In this document: positions 1 through 22,893 of the stretch, piece by piece
How positions within the stretch are numbered: the first letter of the stretch is position 1
How the letters are laid out: each line of letters begins with the position of its first letter
NCBI RefSeq assembly: GCF_036588685.1
Contig: NC_086374.1
Coordinates: forward strand, 89,088,059-89,152,058
Length of the DNA stretch: 64,000 nucleotides
Direction of reading: 5' to 3'
Source of the DNA: Mytilus trossulus
Lineage: Eukaryota > Mollusca > Bivalvia > Mytilida > Mytilidae
Translations under genes and position numbers: made by a program
The notes under the pieces: model-generated
What the model was told of the DNA's origin: nothing
Seen by the model: only the letters and a program-made list of their open reading frames with translations
The model's database searches: none

Positions 1-721
1 AAACCTCACCTAAGTACATCCTTAATTGTTGGTATATTATACAAAAAAGAAATTCATACATATCAAATATTTCATGAAAGTAACAAGGAATAAATATGAT
101 AATGGAATATCTACTTCAGTCAATTGTGTCAGTAAGGGGAGATAATTTATAACCATAAGTTTGAATTTAAAATTCAGTTGTTCAAAAAGTAATTGGAAAA
201 GGCTAAAAATTAAAATCCTGTTTGACCAATATATAATGTGGCGATTACAACTAGGCTAGATACAGAAATGTTAAAATTTCTTATGCAAAACTTTTGAAAC
301 AGAAACACTTTTTAAAAACAACCTTCAGTCCCATTTGCATTCATCTACCTATCTATTAATTCTCAATATGTTGGAATAATAATTCTAATCTAGTACATGT
401 ATAAGGTCATATAACATGAAACACCTTTTTGATTGGATGAATATACAAAATTGATATTTAACATTGAGGGGACCATTTAAATGCTATATTTAGAAAGTTT
501 TTAAAGTATTGTATTAGAATAGGCAAATGGTCTTGTTTTGAAAACTTTGTGTAAATTGTGATTTGACTGTAATAAACATCTGTTTTGCTTTGTAGGCATT
601 ACCAATTCACCGTTTCAGAATCTAATGCATTCTGGGTAATACATAAAGCTTACCCCAAAATTTTGTGATGGGTTAAAAACATTCTAAACAATGGAAATTC
701 AACCAATGACGTTATGTTTTT
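1..721. other. Intron of HIBCH, no recognised feature
   Basis: AT-rich sequence upstream of the last HIBCH exon. I found no exon with splice sites and no repeat I recognise here. It is presumed intronic because the next HIBCH coding exon upstream of position 3321 is not in the window. Confidence 0.5.
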
Positions 722-3112
722 TAGCTCACCTGGCCTAAAAGGCCATGTGAGCTTTTCTCATCACTTGGCGTCCGTCGTCGTCGACGTCGTCGTCGTCGTC
801 TGTCGTCGTTAACAATTTTTAAAACATCTTCTCCTCTGAAACTACTGAATGGATTTGAATGAAACTTAAAATGATTGTTCCTTAGTATATCCTGCACAAA
901 ATGTGCGCTTCGATTTTTGATCCGTCAAAAAACATGGCCGCCGTTACTTAAAATAGAACATAGGGGTCAAATGCAGTTTTTGGCTTATATCTCAAAAACG
1001 AAAGCATTTAGAGCAAATCTGACATGGGGTAAAAATGTTCATTAGGTCAAGATCTATCAGCCCTGAAATTTTCAGATGACTCAAACAAACCATTGTTGGG
1101 TTGCTGCCACTTAATTGGTAATTTTAAGGAAATTTTGCAGTTTTTGGTCATTATCTTGAATATTATTATAGATAAAGATAAACTGTAAACAGCAAAAAAG
1201 ATCAGCAAAGTAAGATCTATATATAAGTTAATATGACCAAAATTGTCAATTGACCCCTTAAGGGGTTATTGTCCTTTAATGACAATTTTTCACAATTTGT
1301 TCATCATATTTGCTAACTTTAAAAAATCTTCTTCTCTGAAACTACTGAATGGATTTGGTTAAAACTTAGCATGATTGTTCCTTAGATTATCCTGCACAAA
1401 GTGTGTGCTTTGATTTTTGATCCGTCAAAAAACATGGCCGCCGTTACTTAAAATAGAACATAGGGGTCAAATGCAATTTTTGTCTTATATCTCAAAAACG
1501 AAAGCATTTAGAGCAAATCTGACAGGGGTAAAAATGTTCATTAGGTCAAAATCTATCAGCCCTGAAATTTTCAGATGAATCAAACAAACCATTGTTGGGT
1601 TGCTGCCACTTAATTGTTAATTTTAAGGAAATTTTGCAGTTTTTGGTCATTATCTTGAATATTATTATAGATAAAGATAAACTGTAAACAGCAAAAAAGA
1701 TCAGCAAAGTAAGATCTACAAATAAGTTAATATGACCAAAATTGTCAATCGACCCCTTAAGGGGTTATTGTCCTTTAATGACAATTTTTCACAATTTGTT
1801 CATCATATTTGCTAACTTTAAAAAATCTTCTCCTCTGAAACTACTGAATGGATTTGGTTAAAACTTAGCATGATTGTTCCTTAGATTATCCTGCACAAGG
1901 TGTGTGCTTTGATTTTTGATCCGTCAAAAAACATGGCCGCCATTACTTAAAATAGAACATAGGGGTCAAATGCAGTTTTTGTCTTATATCTCAAAAACGA
2001 AAGCATTTAGAGCAAATCTGACAGGGGTAAAAATGTTCATTAGGTCAAAATCTATCAGCCCTGAAATTTTCAGATGAATCAAACAAACCATTGTTGGGTT
2101 GCTGCCACTTAATTGTTAATTTTAAGGAAATTTTGCAGTTTTTGGTCATTATCTTGAATATTATTATAGATAAAGATAAACTGTAAACAGCAAAAAAGAT
2201 CAGCAAAGTAAGATCTACAAATAAGTTAATATGACCAAAATTGTCAATCGACCCCTTAAGGGGTTATTGTCCTTTAATGACAATTTTTCACAATTTGTTC
2301 ATCATATTTGCTAACTTTAAAAAATCTTCTCCTCTGAAACTACTGAATGGATTTGGTTAAAACTTAGCATGATTGTTCCTTAGATTATCCTGCATAAAGT
2401 GTGTGCTTTGATTTTTGATCCATCAAAAAACATGGCCGCCGTTACTTAAAATAGAACATAGGGGTCAAATGCAGTTTTTGGCTTATATCTCAAAAACGAA
2501 AGCATTAAGAGCAAATCTGACATGTAGTAAAAATGTTCATTAGGTCAATATTTATCAGCCCTGAAATTTTCAGATGAATCAAACATCCAATTGTTGGGTT
2601 GCTGCCAATTAATTGTTAATTTTAAGGAAATTTTGCAGTTTTTGGTCATTATCTTTAATATTATTATAGATAAAGATAAACTGTAAACAGCAAAAATGAT
2701 CAGCAAAGTAAGATCTACAAATAAGTCAATTTGACAAAAAATGTCAATTGACCTCTTTAGGAGTTATTGCCCTTTAAAGACTTTTTTCACAATTTGTTCA
2801 TCATGTTGACTTACTTTAAAAAATCTTCTCTTTTGAAACTGCTGTATCAATTTCAGCCAAACTTAGGCTAAATGAGTTTCAGAGTTTCAGAGTATCTAGT
2901 ATAAATTTTATATTTCATTTCCTTGCATGTCAAGAAACATAGCTCCTATGGCTAAAATAGAACATAGGAGAAAATGATTTTTTTTTGCTTTTGAAGAAAA
3001 TAGGACGATTCAAAGAACATTTAAATAAATTGAAAAGCAAAAATAATCATTGATGAGAGATTAAACCAAAAAAATTCAGGTGAGCGATTCAGGCTCTTGA
3101 GAGCCTCTTGTT
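722..3112 (+). repeat. Hairpin-ended 500-bp tandem-unit element, copy 1
   Basis: One end is a hairpin (AGCTCACCTGGCC / GGCCATGTGAGCT, 723-753) followed by a GTC-rich microsatellite (768-808). The other end is a second small hairpin (AGGCTCT / AGAGCCT, about 3090-3107). Between them lie about 4.5 tandem units with a period of 499 bp: the phrase AAAAAATCTTCT recurs at 1321, 1820, 2319 and 2818, with a related start at 821. The same element occurs three more times in the window in reverse orientation (46146-47778, 59276-61551, 61745-63568). There is no credible coding frame. I know sequences of this kind as very common in bivalve genomes and transcripts but cannot assign a transposon class. Confidence 0.85.
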
Positions 3113-3320
3113 TCATTTTGGTGTATGAACAGTTAGATTACCCACATTCTTTTAGATTCTGAAAAGGCGAATTATGTAAGTTCAAGTATTTCTAAAATCT
3201 TTTGAGACTTGATATGCAAATACATTATACAAGCAATTTGAGCAAATCTACCACTGTGAAATTATCATGTAAAAAGGGTGAATATTCATAATGTAATTTC
3301 ATGATTTATTTTTCTTACAG

Positions 3321-3439
3321 TTTTAGTAGACAAAGATCAAAGTCCTCAATGGAAACCAGCTGTTATAGAGGGTGTGACCCCACAAAGAGTTGAATGGTAT
3401 TTCTCTCCCCTTCCAGAAGAGAGGGAGCTTCAGTTATGA
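3321..3439 (+). CDS. HIBCH: 3-hydroxyisobutyryl-CoA hydrolase, last coding exon
   Basis: HIBCH hydrolyses 3-hydroxyisobutyryl-CoA in mitochondrial valine catabolism. The exon follows a pyrimidine-rich acceptor (TTTTTCTTACAG, ending at 3320). Its first two bases complete a split codon, then it reads LVDKDQSPQWKPA and ends with TGA at 3437-3439. The DKDQSP.WKPA block is a hallmark of the HIBCH C-terminus (human: IDKDQSPKWKPA); the tail after it is divergent, as is usual. The catalytic enoyl-CoA hydratase/isomerase-fold part is encoded upstream, outside the window. A poly(A) signal follows at 3696. Product assignment rests on remembered family sequence. Confidence 0.9.
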
Positions 3440-3695
3440 TGATACTGACATCATTAGAGTGTTTAAACAAATGAATATGTAATCATGTGATGAAGATTGT
3501 TAAGAGTCAAGACTTTATATTACATGAACATTTTGAGAAACACCATTTATTTGAAAAAAAAATCATTGAAAGAGTTTTATAAAGCTTATATTGTTATATA
3601 GAAATTTATTGATTAATTTTGTCATTCAGTATCACTTTTGTATTAAGATTTACATGTGGAGGTTGAACATTTTCAAGATCTAAATGTTTGAATGC

Positions 3696-3701
3696 AATAA
3701 A
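3696..3701 (+). promoter_or_regulatory. Poly(A) signal AATAAA of HIBCH
   Basis: AATAAA lies 257 bp after the HIBCH stop codon in AT-rich sequence. It is the first canonical hexamer I noticed in the 3' UTR. Confidence 0.55.
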
Positions 3702-4404
3702 ATTTATATATATTAAAATGGAATTTTATAAAAGTCTAATTTATTATGTTTTCAAACTTGAACAATCAAATAAATAAGTTCTATATTTAGGTATATGATT
3801 ATGGGATATTAATTAAAAGAAACCCAGTGTCTCTGAACTATGTCTGACCAACAAAATGTCAGACAAAAAAGGATTCGGACAGTCAGAACATTAAAGATTT
3901 TTTGGTTGAATATATAGTAGAAAAGTTGATTTTTTTTTCTTTTCGATCAGACAAACCAAACCCTAAAACAGACCTGTGACAATTTATTTGCAGACTGACA
4001 TTATAACCTGTTAAACCACAAACTTTCTGGTGGTTGTCAATAAGGGTTAGTTTTATTTGTGGATGATATGGAGTAAATTACTATTTTTTACAGGAATACT
4101 TTAAGGAAGCTTATATAGGACCAGAAAAAAAAATTGCTATGAGTTTCTCTTTGTATTTTACTGTCCTAAGGATTTAAGTCTTGTAACAATGGCTATGTAA
4201 CTCTTCTACTTCTATCTTGCTCCTAAAGAAGTCATGGCATACAGGTTAAAATATGTTTTTGTCTGTCCATCCCATAAAATTTTGTGATGCTCTTGTCAGG
4301 AAATATACATCTAGGTTTGATTAAATTTTCGAATCTGCTTTGTGCCGGTATGCCTTACTGTGTGATGCTTTTTAAAATCCATCCTTCATCAACTTCATGT
4401 TTAA
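3702..4404. other. Intergenic, nothing recognised
   Basis: AT-rich sequence between the HIBCH 3' end and the 42-bp minisatellite. I see no gene or repeat in it. Confidence 0.5.
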
Positions 4405-7400
4405 AGTATAACTGGTGGGGTAACACTGGTGTACAAAAGCTCACAGTATAACTATGGTGGGGTAACACTGGTGAACAAAAGCTCACAGTATAACTATGGT
4501 GGGGTAACACTGGTGAACAAAAGCTCACAGTATAACTATGGTAGGGTAACACTGGTGAACAAAAGCTCACAGTATAACTATGGTGGGGTAATACTGGTGA
4601 ACAAAAGCTCACAGTATAACTATGGTAGGGTAACACTGGTGAACAAAAGCTCACAGTATAACTATGGTAGGGTAACACTGGTGAACAAAAGCTCACAGTA
4701 TAACTATGGTAGGGTAACACTGGTGAACAAAAGCTCACAGTATAACTATGGTGGGGTAATACTGGTGAACAAAAGCTCACAGTATAACTATGGTGGGATA
4801 ACACTGGTGAACAAAAGCTCACAGTATAACTATGGTGGGGTAACACTGGTGAACAAAAGCTTACAGTGTAACTATGGTGGGGTAACACTGGTGAACAAAA
4901 GTTCACAGTATAACTATGGTGGGGTAACACTGGTGAACAAAAGCTCACAGTATAACTATGGTGGGGTAACACTGGTGAACAAAAGCGCACAGTATAACTA
5001 TGGTGGGGTCACACTGGTGAACAAAAGCTCACAGTATAACTATGGTGGGGTAACACTGGTGAAAAAAAAGCTCACAGTATAACTATAACTATGGTGGGGT
5101 AACACTGGTGAACAAAAGCTCACTGTATAACTATGGTGGGGTAACACTGGTGAACAAAAGCTTACAGTTTAACTATGGTGGGGTAACACTGGTGAACAAA
5201 AGCGCACAGTATAACTATGGTGGGGTCACACTGGTGAACAAAAGCTCACAGTATAACTATGGTGGGGTCACACTGGTGAATAAAAGCTCACAGTATAACT
5301 ATGGTGGGGAAATACTGGTGAACAAAAGCTCACAGTATAACTATGGTGGGGTAACACTGGTGAACAAAAGCTCACAGTATAACTATGGTGGGGTAACACT
5401 GGTGAACATAAGCTCACAGTATAACTATGGTGGGGTAACACTGGTGAACAAAAGCTCACAGTATAACTGTGGTGGGGTAACACTGGTGAACAAAAGCTCA
5501 CAGTATAACTATGGTGGGTTAACACTGGTGAACAAAAGCTTTCAGTATAACTATGGTGGGGTAACACTGGTAAACAAAAGCTCACAGTATAACTGTGGTG
5601 GGGTTACACTGGTGAACAAAAGCTCACAGTATAACTATGGTGGGGTAACACTGGTGAATAAAAGCTCACAGTATAACTATGGTGGGGAAATACTGGTGAA
5701 CAAAAGCTCACAGTATAACTATGGTGGGGTAACACTGGTGAACAAAAGCTCACAGTATAACTATGGTGGGGTAACACTGGTGAACATAAGCTCACAGTAT
5801 AACTATGGTGGGGTAACACTGGTGAACAAAAGCTCACAGTATAACTGTGGTGGGGTAACACTGGTGAACAAAAGCTCACAGTATAACTATGGTGGGGTAA
5901 CACTGGTGAACAAAAGCTCTCAGTATAACTATGGTGGGGTAACACTGGTAAACAAAAGCTCACAGTATAACTGTGGTGGGGTTACACTGGTGAACAAAAG
6001 CTCACAGTATAACTATGGTGGGGTAATACTGGTGAACAAAAGCTCCCAGTATAACTATAGTGGGGTAACACTGGTGAACAAAAGCTCCCAGTATAACTAT
6101 AGTGGGGTAACACTGGTGAACAAAAGCTCACAGTATAACTATAGTGGGGTAACACTGGTGAACAAAAGCTCACAGTATAACTATGGTGGGGTAACACTGG
6201 TGAACAAAAGCTTACAGTATAACTATGGTGGGGTAACACTGGTGAACAAAAGCTCACAGTATAACTATGGTGGGGTAACACTGGTGAACAAAAGCTCACA
6301 GTATAACTATGGTGGGGTAACACTGGTGAACAAAAGTTTGCAGTATAACTATGGTGGGGTAACACTGGTGAACAAAAGCTTACAGTATAACTATGGTGGG
6401 GTAACACTGGTGAACAAAAGCTCACAGTATAACTATGGTGGGGTAACACTGGTGAACAAAAGCTCACAGTATAACTATGGTGGGGTAACACTGGTGAACA
6501 AAAGCTCACAGTATAACTATGGTGGGGTAACACTGGTGAACAAAAGCTCACAGTATAACTATGGTGGGGTACCACTGGTGAACACAAGCTCACAGTATAA
6601 CTATGGTGGGGTAACACTGGTGAACAAAAGCTCACAGTATAACTATGGTGGGGTAACACTGGTGAACAAAAGCTCACAGTATAACCATGGTGGGTAACAC
6701 TGGTGAACAAAAGCTCACAGTATAACTATGGTGGGGTAACACTGGTTAACAAAAGCTCACAGTATAACTATGGTGGGGTAACACTGGTGAACAAAAGCTC
6801 AAAGTATAACTATGGTGGGGTAACACTGGTGAACAAAAGCTCCCAGTATAACTATGGTGGGGTAATACTGGTGAACAAAAGCTCCCAGTATAACTATGGT
6901 AGGGTAACACTGGTGAACAAAAGCTCCCAGTTTAACTATGGTGGGGTAACACTGGTGAACAAAAGCTCCCAGTTTAACTATGGTGGGGTAACACTGGTGA
7001 ACAAAAGCTCACAGTTTAACTATGGTAGGGTAACACTGGTGAACAAAAGCTCACAGTATAACTATGGTGGGGTAACACTGGTGAACAAAAGCTCACAGTA
7101 TAACTATGGTGGGGTAACACTGGTGAACAAAAGCTCCCAGTATAACTATGGTGGGGTAACACTGGTGAACAAAAGCTCACAGTAAAACTATGGTGGGGTA
7201 ACACTGGTGAACAAAAGCTCACAGTATAACTATGATGGGGTAACACTGGTGAACAAAAGCTCACAGTTTAACTATGGTGGGGTAACACTGGTGAACAAAA
7301 GCTCACAGTATAAATATGGTGGGGTAACACTGGTGAACAAAAGCTCACAGTATAACTATGATGGAATAACACTGGTGAATAAAAGCTCACAGTATAACTA

Positions 7401-7645
7401 TGGTGGGGTAATACTGGTGAACAAAAGCTCACAGTATAACTATGGTGGGGTAACACTGGTGAACAAAAGCTTACAGTATAACTATGGTGGGGTAACACTG
7501 GTGAACAAAAGCTCACAGTATAACTATGGTGGGGTAATACTGGTGAACAAAAGCTCACAGTATAACTATGGTGGGGTAACACTGGTGAACAAAAGCTCAC
7601 AGTATAACTATGGTAGGGTAACACTGGTAAACAAAAGCTCACAAT
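4405..7645. repeat. 42-bp minisatellite, about 77 copies
   Basis: Head-to-tail copies of a 42-bp unit (GGTGGGGTAACACTGGTGAA followed by CAAAAGCTCACAGTATAACTAT). Because 42 is divisible by three, long stretches stay open in several frames on both strands: on the plus strand the unit reads VNKSSQYNYGGVTL, on the minus strand VSFCSPVLPHHSYT. These frames break at a 7-bp expansion near 5065-5090, at a 1-bp loss near 6691 and at a TAA at 7183. There is no plausible start context, splice signal or flanking unique coding sequence, so I treat it as non-coding satellite DNA. Confidence 0.93.
5236..5991. repeat. Higher-order repeat: 378-bp block duplicated in the minisatellite
   Basis: Unit variants recur in the same order at a spacing of exactly 378 bp (9 x 42): GGTGGGGAAATA at 5303 and 5681, GAACATA at 5404 and 5782, and the GGTAAACAAAAG / ACTGTGG pair near 5567 and 5945. 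Two successive nine-unit blocks are therefore a recent segmental duplication inside the array. Confidence 0.85.
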
Positions 7646-7965
7646 TCAACTTATTTTTACTTTATTAAAATGCACATTTTAAATGTTCTTCATATTACTT
7701 TACAATATTCAAGACAAATAAAGTTGGTTAAAACTTTGAAAAGTCTGCATTTTGTGTAAGATCTTGTCAAGGAATTATACCTTGTAGTGTCTCCAAATGA
7801 TATCATTTGCATAATCTTTGATGACATATTCATTGAAATAACTTTCTGACTTAAATTTTATAATCATTTTTATTATCATTTGTATAAAAAAGATAAGTAA
7901 GTTTAATAACAGTCAATCATAAATATATAACATCAACAACAGTACACATATTTAAAACAGGATGA

Positions 7966-8252
7966 AACAAGAATGTGTCCTCAGTAAACTGATGCCCCAT
8001 CCGCACTATCATTTTCTATGTTCAGTGGACCATAAAAATCATGGAAAATTTCTAATTTGGCATTAAAAAAATCAAAAGATCATATCATAGGGAACATGTG
8101 TACTAAGTTAAGTTGATTGGACTTCAACTTCATTCAAATCTACCTCGACCACAAACATTAACCTGAAGCAGAACAGACGGATTAACGAACGAACAAACGA
8201 ACAGACGGACTCATAGATCAGAAAACATAATGCCCATAAATTGGGCATAAAA
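7966..8252. repeat. Dispersed repeat family 'AACAAGAATGTGTCC', copy 1
   Basis: Shares start (AACAAGAATGTGTCC), middle (ATCATAGGGAACATGTGTAC) and end (CATAATGCCC...GGGCATAA) with copies at 17942-18247 and 52482-52772. An internal GAACGGACGGAC-like tract varies in length between copies. No coding frame. Transposon class unknown. Confidence 0.8.
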
Positions 8253-8427
8253 AACAGTGTTCTTATTCCCCACTGTTGGCAAATATGTTTCTGATATACA
8301 TGTACAAGGAAATCTTTTTATCAAAGATTTCATAATTCATAATGTAACCATCTTTTTTTAGCATATTTATATATACCTACGTTAATTCCATTATTCAAGA
8401 ATAAAAATCCTTTGTTAATCTGTTTAA

Positions 8428-8691
8428 GGTGGTACCTAACACTACAGGGAGATAACTCTTTAAAATCAGCTAAATGTTTTAACTACGCTGTGTTGTTAAG
8501 GGAGTATTAAGCTTCTCAATGATCAAAATAAGTCTTTTTCAAACTGCTATATAACCAGTGTAATTTTTCTGATAAAACCGTTGGTTTAAATTTTTTAAAA
8601 TTTTATATTTTTGTTAAAATATTTACTTTGACAAAATTTTATAAAAATTGAACGAGCCAAATTAATTTTAGTGAAAGTGTTGGGTACCACC
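8428..8691. mobile_element. MITE with TTAA target duplication
   Basis: About 264 bp bounded by an inverted repeat (GGTGGTACCTAACACT at the left, AGTGTTGGGTACCACC at the right) and flanked on both sides by TTAA (8424-8427 and 8692-8695). TTAA duplication is typical of piggyBac-type transposons; no transposase is present. Confidence 0.75.
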
Positions 8692-8889
8692 TTAATGTTC
8701 AAATGTCTATTCTAAGCCAGGAACCACATAGTAGTTGTCTTGTCTTATATCAAGCAGTGAATGTGTTGTTGATGTCAGATCTGCATTGTCTTTTTAACAT
8801 TTATTCATAACTTTTTTAGACAGGTAATTTCGTTCACACATTACTGTCAATATGATGAAATTTTATGTAACTGTTATACAAGTGAGACG

Positions 8890-9160
8890 TTTAGCTAGCA
8901 TTAAAACCAGGTTTAATCCACCATTTTCTACATAATTAGCATTAAGGAAATGCCTGTGCCAAGTCAGGAATATGACAGTTGTCATTTGTTTGCTATGTTT
9001 GAGCATTTGATTTTGCTTATTGTTAACAGTGCCTTTTTGAATTTTCCATGGAGTTTGTTATTTGTGTTGTTTAACTTTTTTGGAAAATTACATTTTGTAT
9101 GGATACTTGTCTATTATTGAAGACTTGCTGTCTCATTGACTTATACCAAATATCTACTCT
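8890..9160 (+). repeat. Diverged copy of dispersed repeat with 'CCAAGTCAGGAA'
   Basis: Contains the order ACCAGGTTTAATCCACCATTTTC ... AAATGCC..TGCCAAGTCAGGAA ... GTTTG also seen at 15340-15655 and, inverted, at 23145-23480. It is more degraded than those copies. Confidence 0.55.
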
Positions 9161-10015
9161 TCTTGGTGCCTTTACACTTAAGCAACATTAGATAGACATT
9201 AGATGAAAGTAGACTTGAAATCTCTTTACTACCGTAAATACATGCATTGATATAGATAAATTAAAGAAGGTTGAATCTAAAATATTTTTTTTAAAATATA
9301 TTTTAAAAAGAAATCAATGTAAATTAGTATCCAACAAATAATAATAAATCTACAGTATAAAATAAAATGTAATGAACAAATCATGATAAGTGGGGTGCTC
9401 ATTTTTGCCATAAGTTTTCTACAGTTTATGTTCAGGTCTTTATGTTTGTGAAGTATACTAATATTTCTATATGAACATAACATCAAAAGCAAAATATTGT
9501 TAGCTTGAAAGGTGTTTCTTTGAAAAAAAATCATCTGAAAAGTTAGATTAAAGAGTGTTTGAAATTTCCTGATGTTTCAGCAAAGGGGGACACAGATTAG
9601 CCGTTTTTACACATCTATTTAAAACCAAATAACTGCAGCTTTAAACAATATTTATCAAATAAATTTCATTGTAGATGAAAAGCAGACATTTCAAATGGTC
9701 CTATGCTGTTATTGCCGAAATTTTGTCTAATTTTTAAAAATAATCATATTTGTTATAAAAATTGAATTAAGCGGCATATTTCTGACATTTTAACCATCCT
9801 TTTAAAGTTTTTACACCTCAAAATCATAAACGGCAAAATTGTGTCACCGGTGAAAATGGGCGCCCCACTCTACCAAGTTCTGTTACTCTGTAATGACAAA
9901 AATGTAAATCGGCAAAACTAACAAATGCAACCTAAATTCAAATTTTTCTGAATTCCTATATATATTAAAGTATTTGTAAATTTGAATAGTGTTTGTAAAC
10001 AGTAGTTTGTATATA
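9161..10015. other. Intergenic region downstream of PECR, no gene seen
   Basis: AT-rich DNA between the degraded repeat and the PECR stop codon; part of it must be PECR 3' UTR. Short open frames (for example 9277-9534 on the minus strand) have no recognisable content. Confidence 0.5.
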
Positions 10016-21299
<11,284 letters not shown>

Positions 21300-21397
21300 T
21301 TTGTTATCATGTGACTACAGAAAATAATATGTTAAAACATAGATCCGTATTCGACATGTAAAGCGTTCCGGATAATATATAAATGCAATATCAACTA

Positions 21398-21567
21398 GGC
21401 ACTGGCTACGATTACATGGAAATGTAACAATAATAAAAAAAAAATTGTTACATAGGAGACTAAATGCCGGAATGTAAAGGCGGATAAGGAACCGATTAAT
21501 TACGAATGTAACAATAATTACTGATGCTACGGTTACATGGCGTTATTGTTACATGAAAAACAGCAAT
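21398..21567 (+). repeat. Left terminal inverted repeat of PHD element
   Basis: 170 bp. It pairs with 22557-22726 with scattered mismatches and contains several copies of ATGTAACAATAAT or its reverse complement. Confidence 0.85.
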
Positions 21568-22093
21568 CATTAAACTTAAATCTTGTATAGTTTTGTTGCC
21601 TTAATCTTGCATATGTACGAAATCAAACAATACTTGTAATAATGATAAATAATAAATATTATCGTTAACAAATGGTGTTTAAATTGTTTTTTCTAACGTA
21701 TAAATGTTTTTGGTGTTTTAAAGATACTACTTTAGATAAGTATTGCCAAAGGCGAAAATATAGACCAATGGTTTGTTGTTGAGAACTCGGGCTGAGAAAA
21801 GTGTTCACTTTAAGTATTTAACTGCACACCTAATCGTATTACTGTCAATATACAATTTCTTAAAAGACGACCAAAGGAAAAAGAAGAAGGTAAATAACTT
21901 TTAAAAAAAATGGACAGTTGATATACCCCAAGATTTTGATAGGGTTCGTGTTTCTCAGTCTATATTTGTCTGTTTGCCTTTTTACATTTTAGCCATGACG
22001 TTGTCAGTTTGAATAATGGAAAATAATTTACTATTTATTAGTACTTGATGAACTTTTGACTTGCATTTTTATAATTTATTGTTTTTTTCAGCT

Positions 22094-22456
22094 ATGCTGA
22101 GTTGGATACTGAAATCCGAGATAAACCTTACATCCGTAATGGACGGCAATGTGACCATACTGAAAGATGACATACAACTACATCACATGCTTCCAACCAA
22201 AATATTAGATGAGAACATAAACATTGCTCGAGTGAAAAAGTATTTCTCACCGGAAGCATGGCAAACATTAAAGGTTGCATTATCATCAAAAAGGGATATC
22301 GCAGAATGGAACTGTACAGTATGTGATACGGACGTTCACAGTGCGGCATCACTGGTGTGTGATGGCTGCTTGGAGTGGTTTCACCAAACATGTGTCGGAC
22401 TCAGAAATGCTCCAAAAACCACTTACTGGATATGTAGAAAATGTCATTGCAAATAA
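22094..22456 (+). CDS. PHD-finger protein encoded within a TIR element
   Basis: A 120-residue product starting MLSWILKSEI. I chose this ATG because the preceding acceptor (TTTTTTTCAG, ending at 22091) removes any upstream in-frame start in the exon. An upstream exon ending ...AAAAAGAAGAAG before donor GTAAAT (about 21890) would splice in frame but lacks an ATG, so it is probably 5' UTR. Residues about 72-120 form a C4HC3 PHD zinc finger: CTVC, CDGC, HQTC and CRKC, with the conserved W of the last turn. A helical N-terminal part contains YFSPEAWQTL. PHD fingers usually read histone H3 tails. Its place between terminal inverted repeats suggests an element gene or a captured host gene. I do not know its function. 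Confidence 0.8.
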   Translation: MLSWILKSEINLTSVMDGNVTILKDDIQLHHMLPTKILDENINIARVKKYFSPEAWQTLKVALSSKRDIAEWNCTVCDTDVHSAASLVCDGCLEWFHQTCVGLRNAPKTTYWICRKCHCK

Positions 22457-22503
22457 ATAATTAAAGAATTTATATTTAATAATTGTATGTATTGTAAATA
22501 TAA

Positions 22504-22509
22504 AATAAA
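22504..22509 (+). promoter_or_regulatory. Poly(A) signal of PHD-finger gene
   Basis: AATAAA 48 bp after the stop codon and inside the right boundary of the element, so the transcription unit fits between the two inverted repeats. Confidence 0.55.
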
Positions 22510-22556
22510 TGTCTTTAATTTTTATTATCTAGTACATTTTAATAGACCCATCGTAT

Positions 22557-22726
22557 ATTGCTATTTTTCATGTAACAATAATGCTATGTAACCGTAGCCT
22601 CAGTAATTATTGTTACATTCGTTATTAATCGGGTTCTTACCCGACTTTGCATTCCGGCATTTAGTCTATTATGTAACAATAATATTTTTATTATTGTTAC
22701 ATTTCCATGTAACCGTAGCCAGTGCC
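22557..22726 (-). repeat. Right terminal inverted repeat of PHD element
   Basis: Reverse complement of 21398-21567, ending CCAGTGCC at 22726. Confidence 0.85.
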
Positions 22727-22893
22727 AACATACTAACCTTCTTCTTCTTCTTCTTCCGTTAAGGAGTTGACCTCATATTTGAGTGATTTATTAACTCCGC
22801 TCGGTAAAACAGGAGGCTTCTCCATTGATTAAAAGTGGATATTAACAAAAAAAAATTAAACTATATACACTGTACAATTTGGCAAGCTGATGT

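Larger units (their letters stand above)
21398..22726 (+). mobile_element. TIR element carrying a PHD-finger gene
   Basis: A 1329-bp unit bounded by 170-bp inverted repeats of equal length (21398-21567 and 22557-22726), starting GGCACTGGCTACG.TTACATGG. Inside each repeat, the short motif ATGTAACAATAAT recurs in both orientations, as transposase-binding subterminal repeats often do. The single gene inside is a spliced PHD-finger protein on the plus strand with its own poly(A) signal. No transposase domain is recognisable. I found no convincing target-site duplication (left flank ...TCAACTA, right flank AACATAC...). It sits about 100 bp upstream of the PECR start, pointing away from it. Family unknown; CACTA-like ends are possible but unproven. 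Confidence 0.8.

Noticed and set aside
601-645. Possible HIBCH exon after TTTGTAG at 594
   Set aside because: The frame meets a stop within about ten codons and does not resemble HIBCH.
5108-6697. 529-residue repetitive open frame (plus strand) and mirror frames on the minus strand
   Set aside because: Entirely inside the 42-bp minisatellite, open on both strands because the unit is a multiple of three; no start context or unique sequence.
4405-7645. Possible CRISPR array
   Set aside because: Units are contiguous with no spacers and the sequence is eukaryotic.
22128-22391. 87-residue minus-strand frame
   Set aside because: Antisense shadow of the PHD-finger gene.
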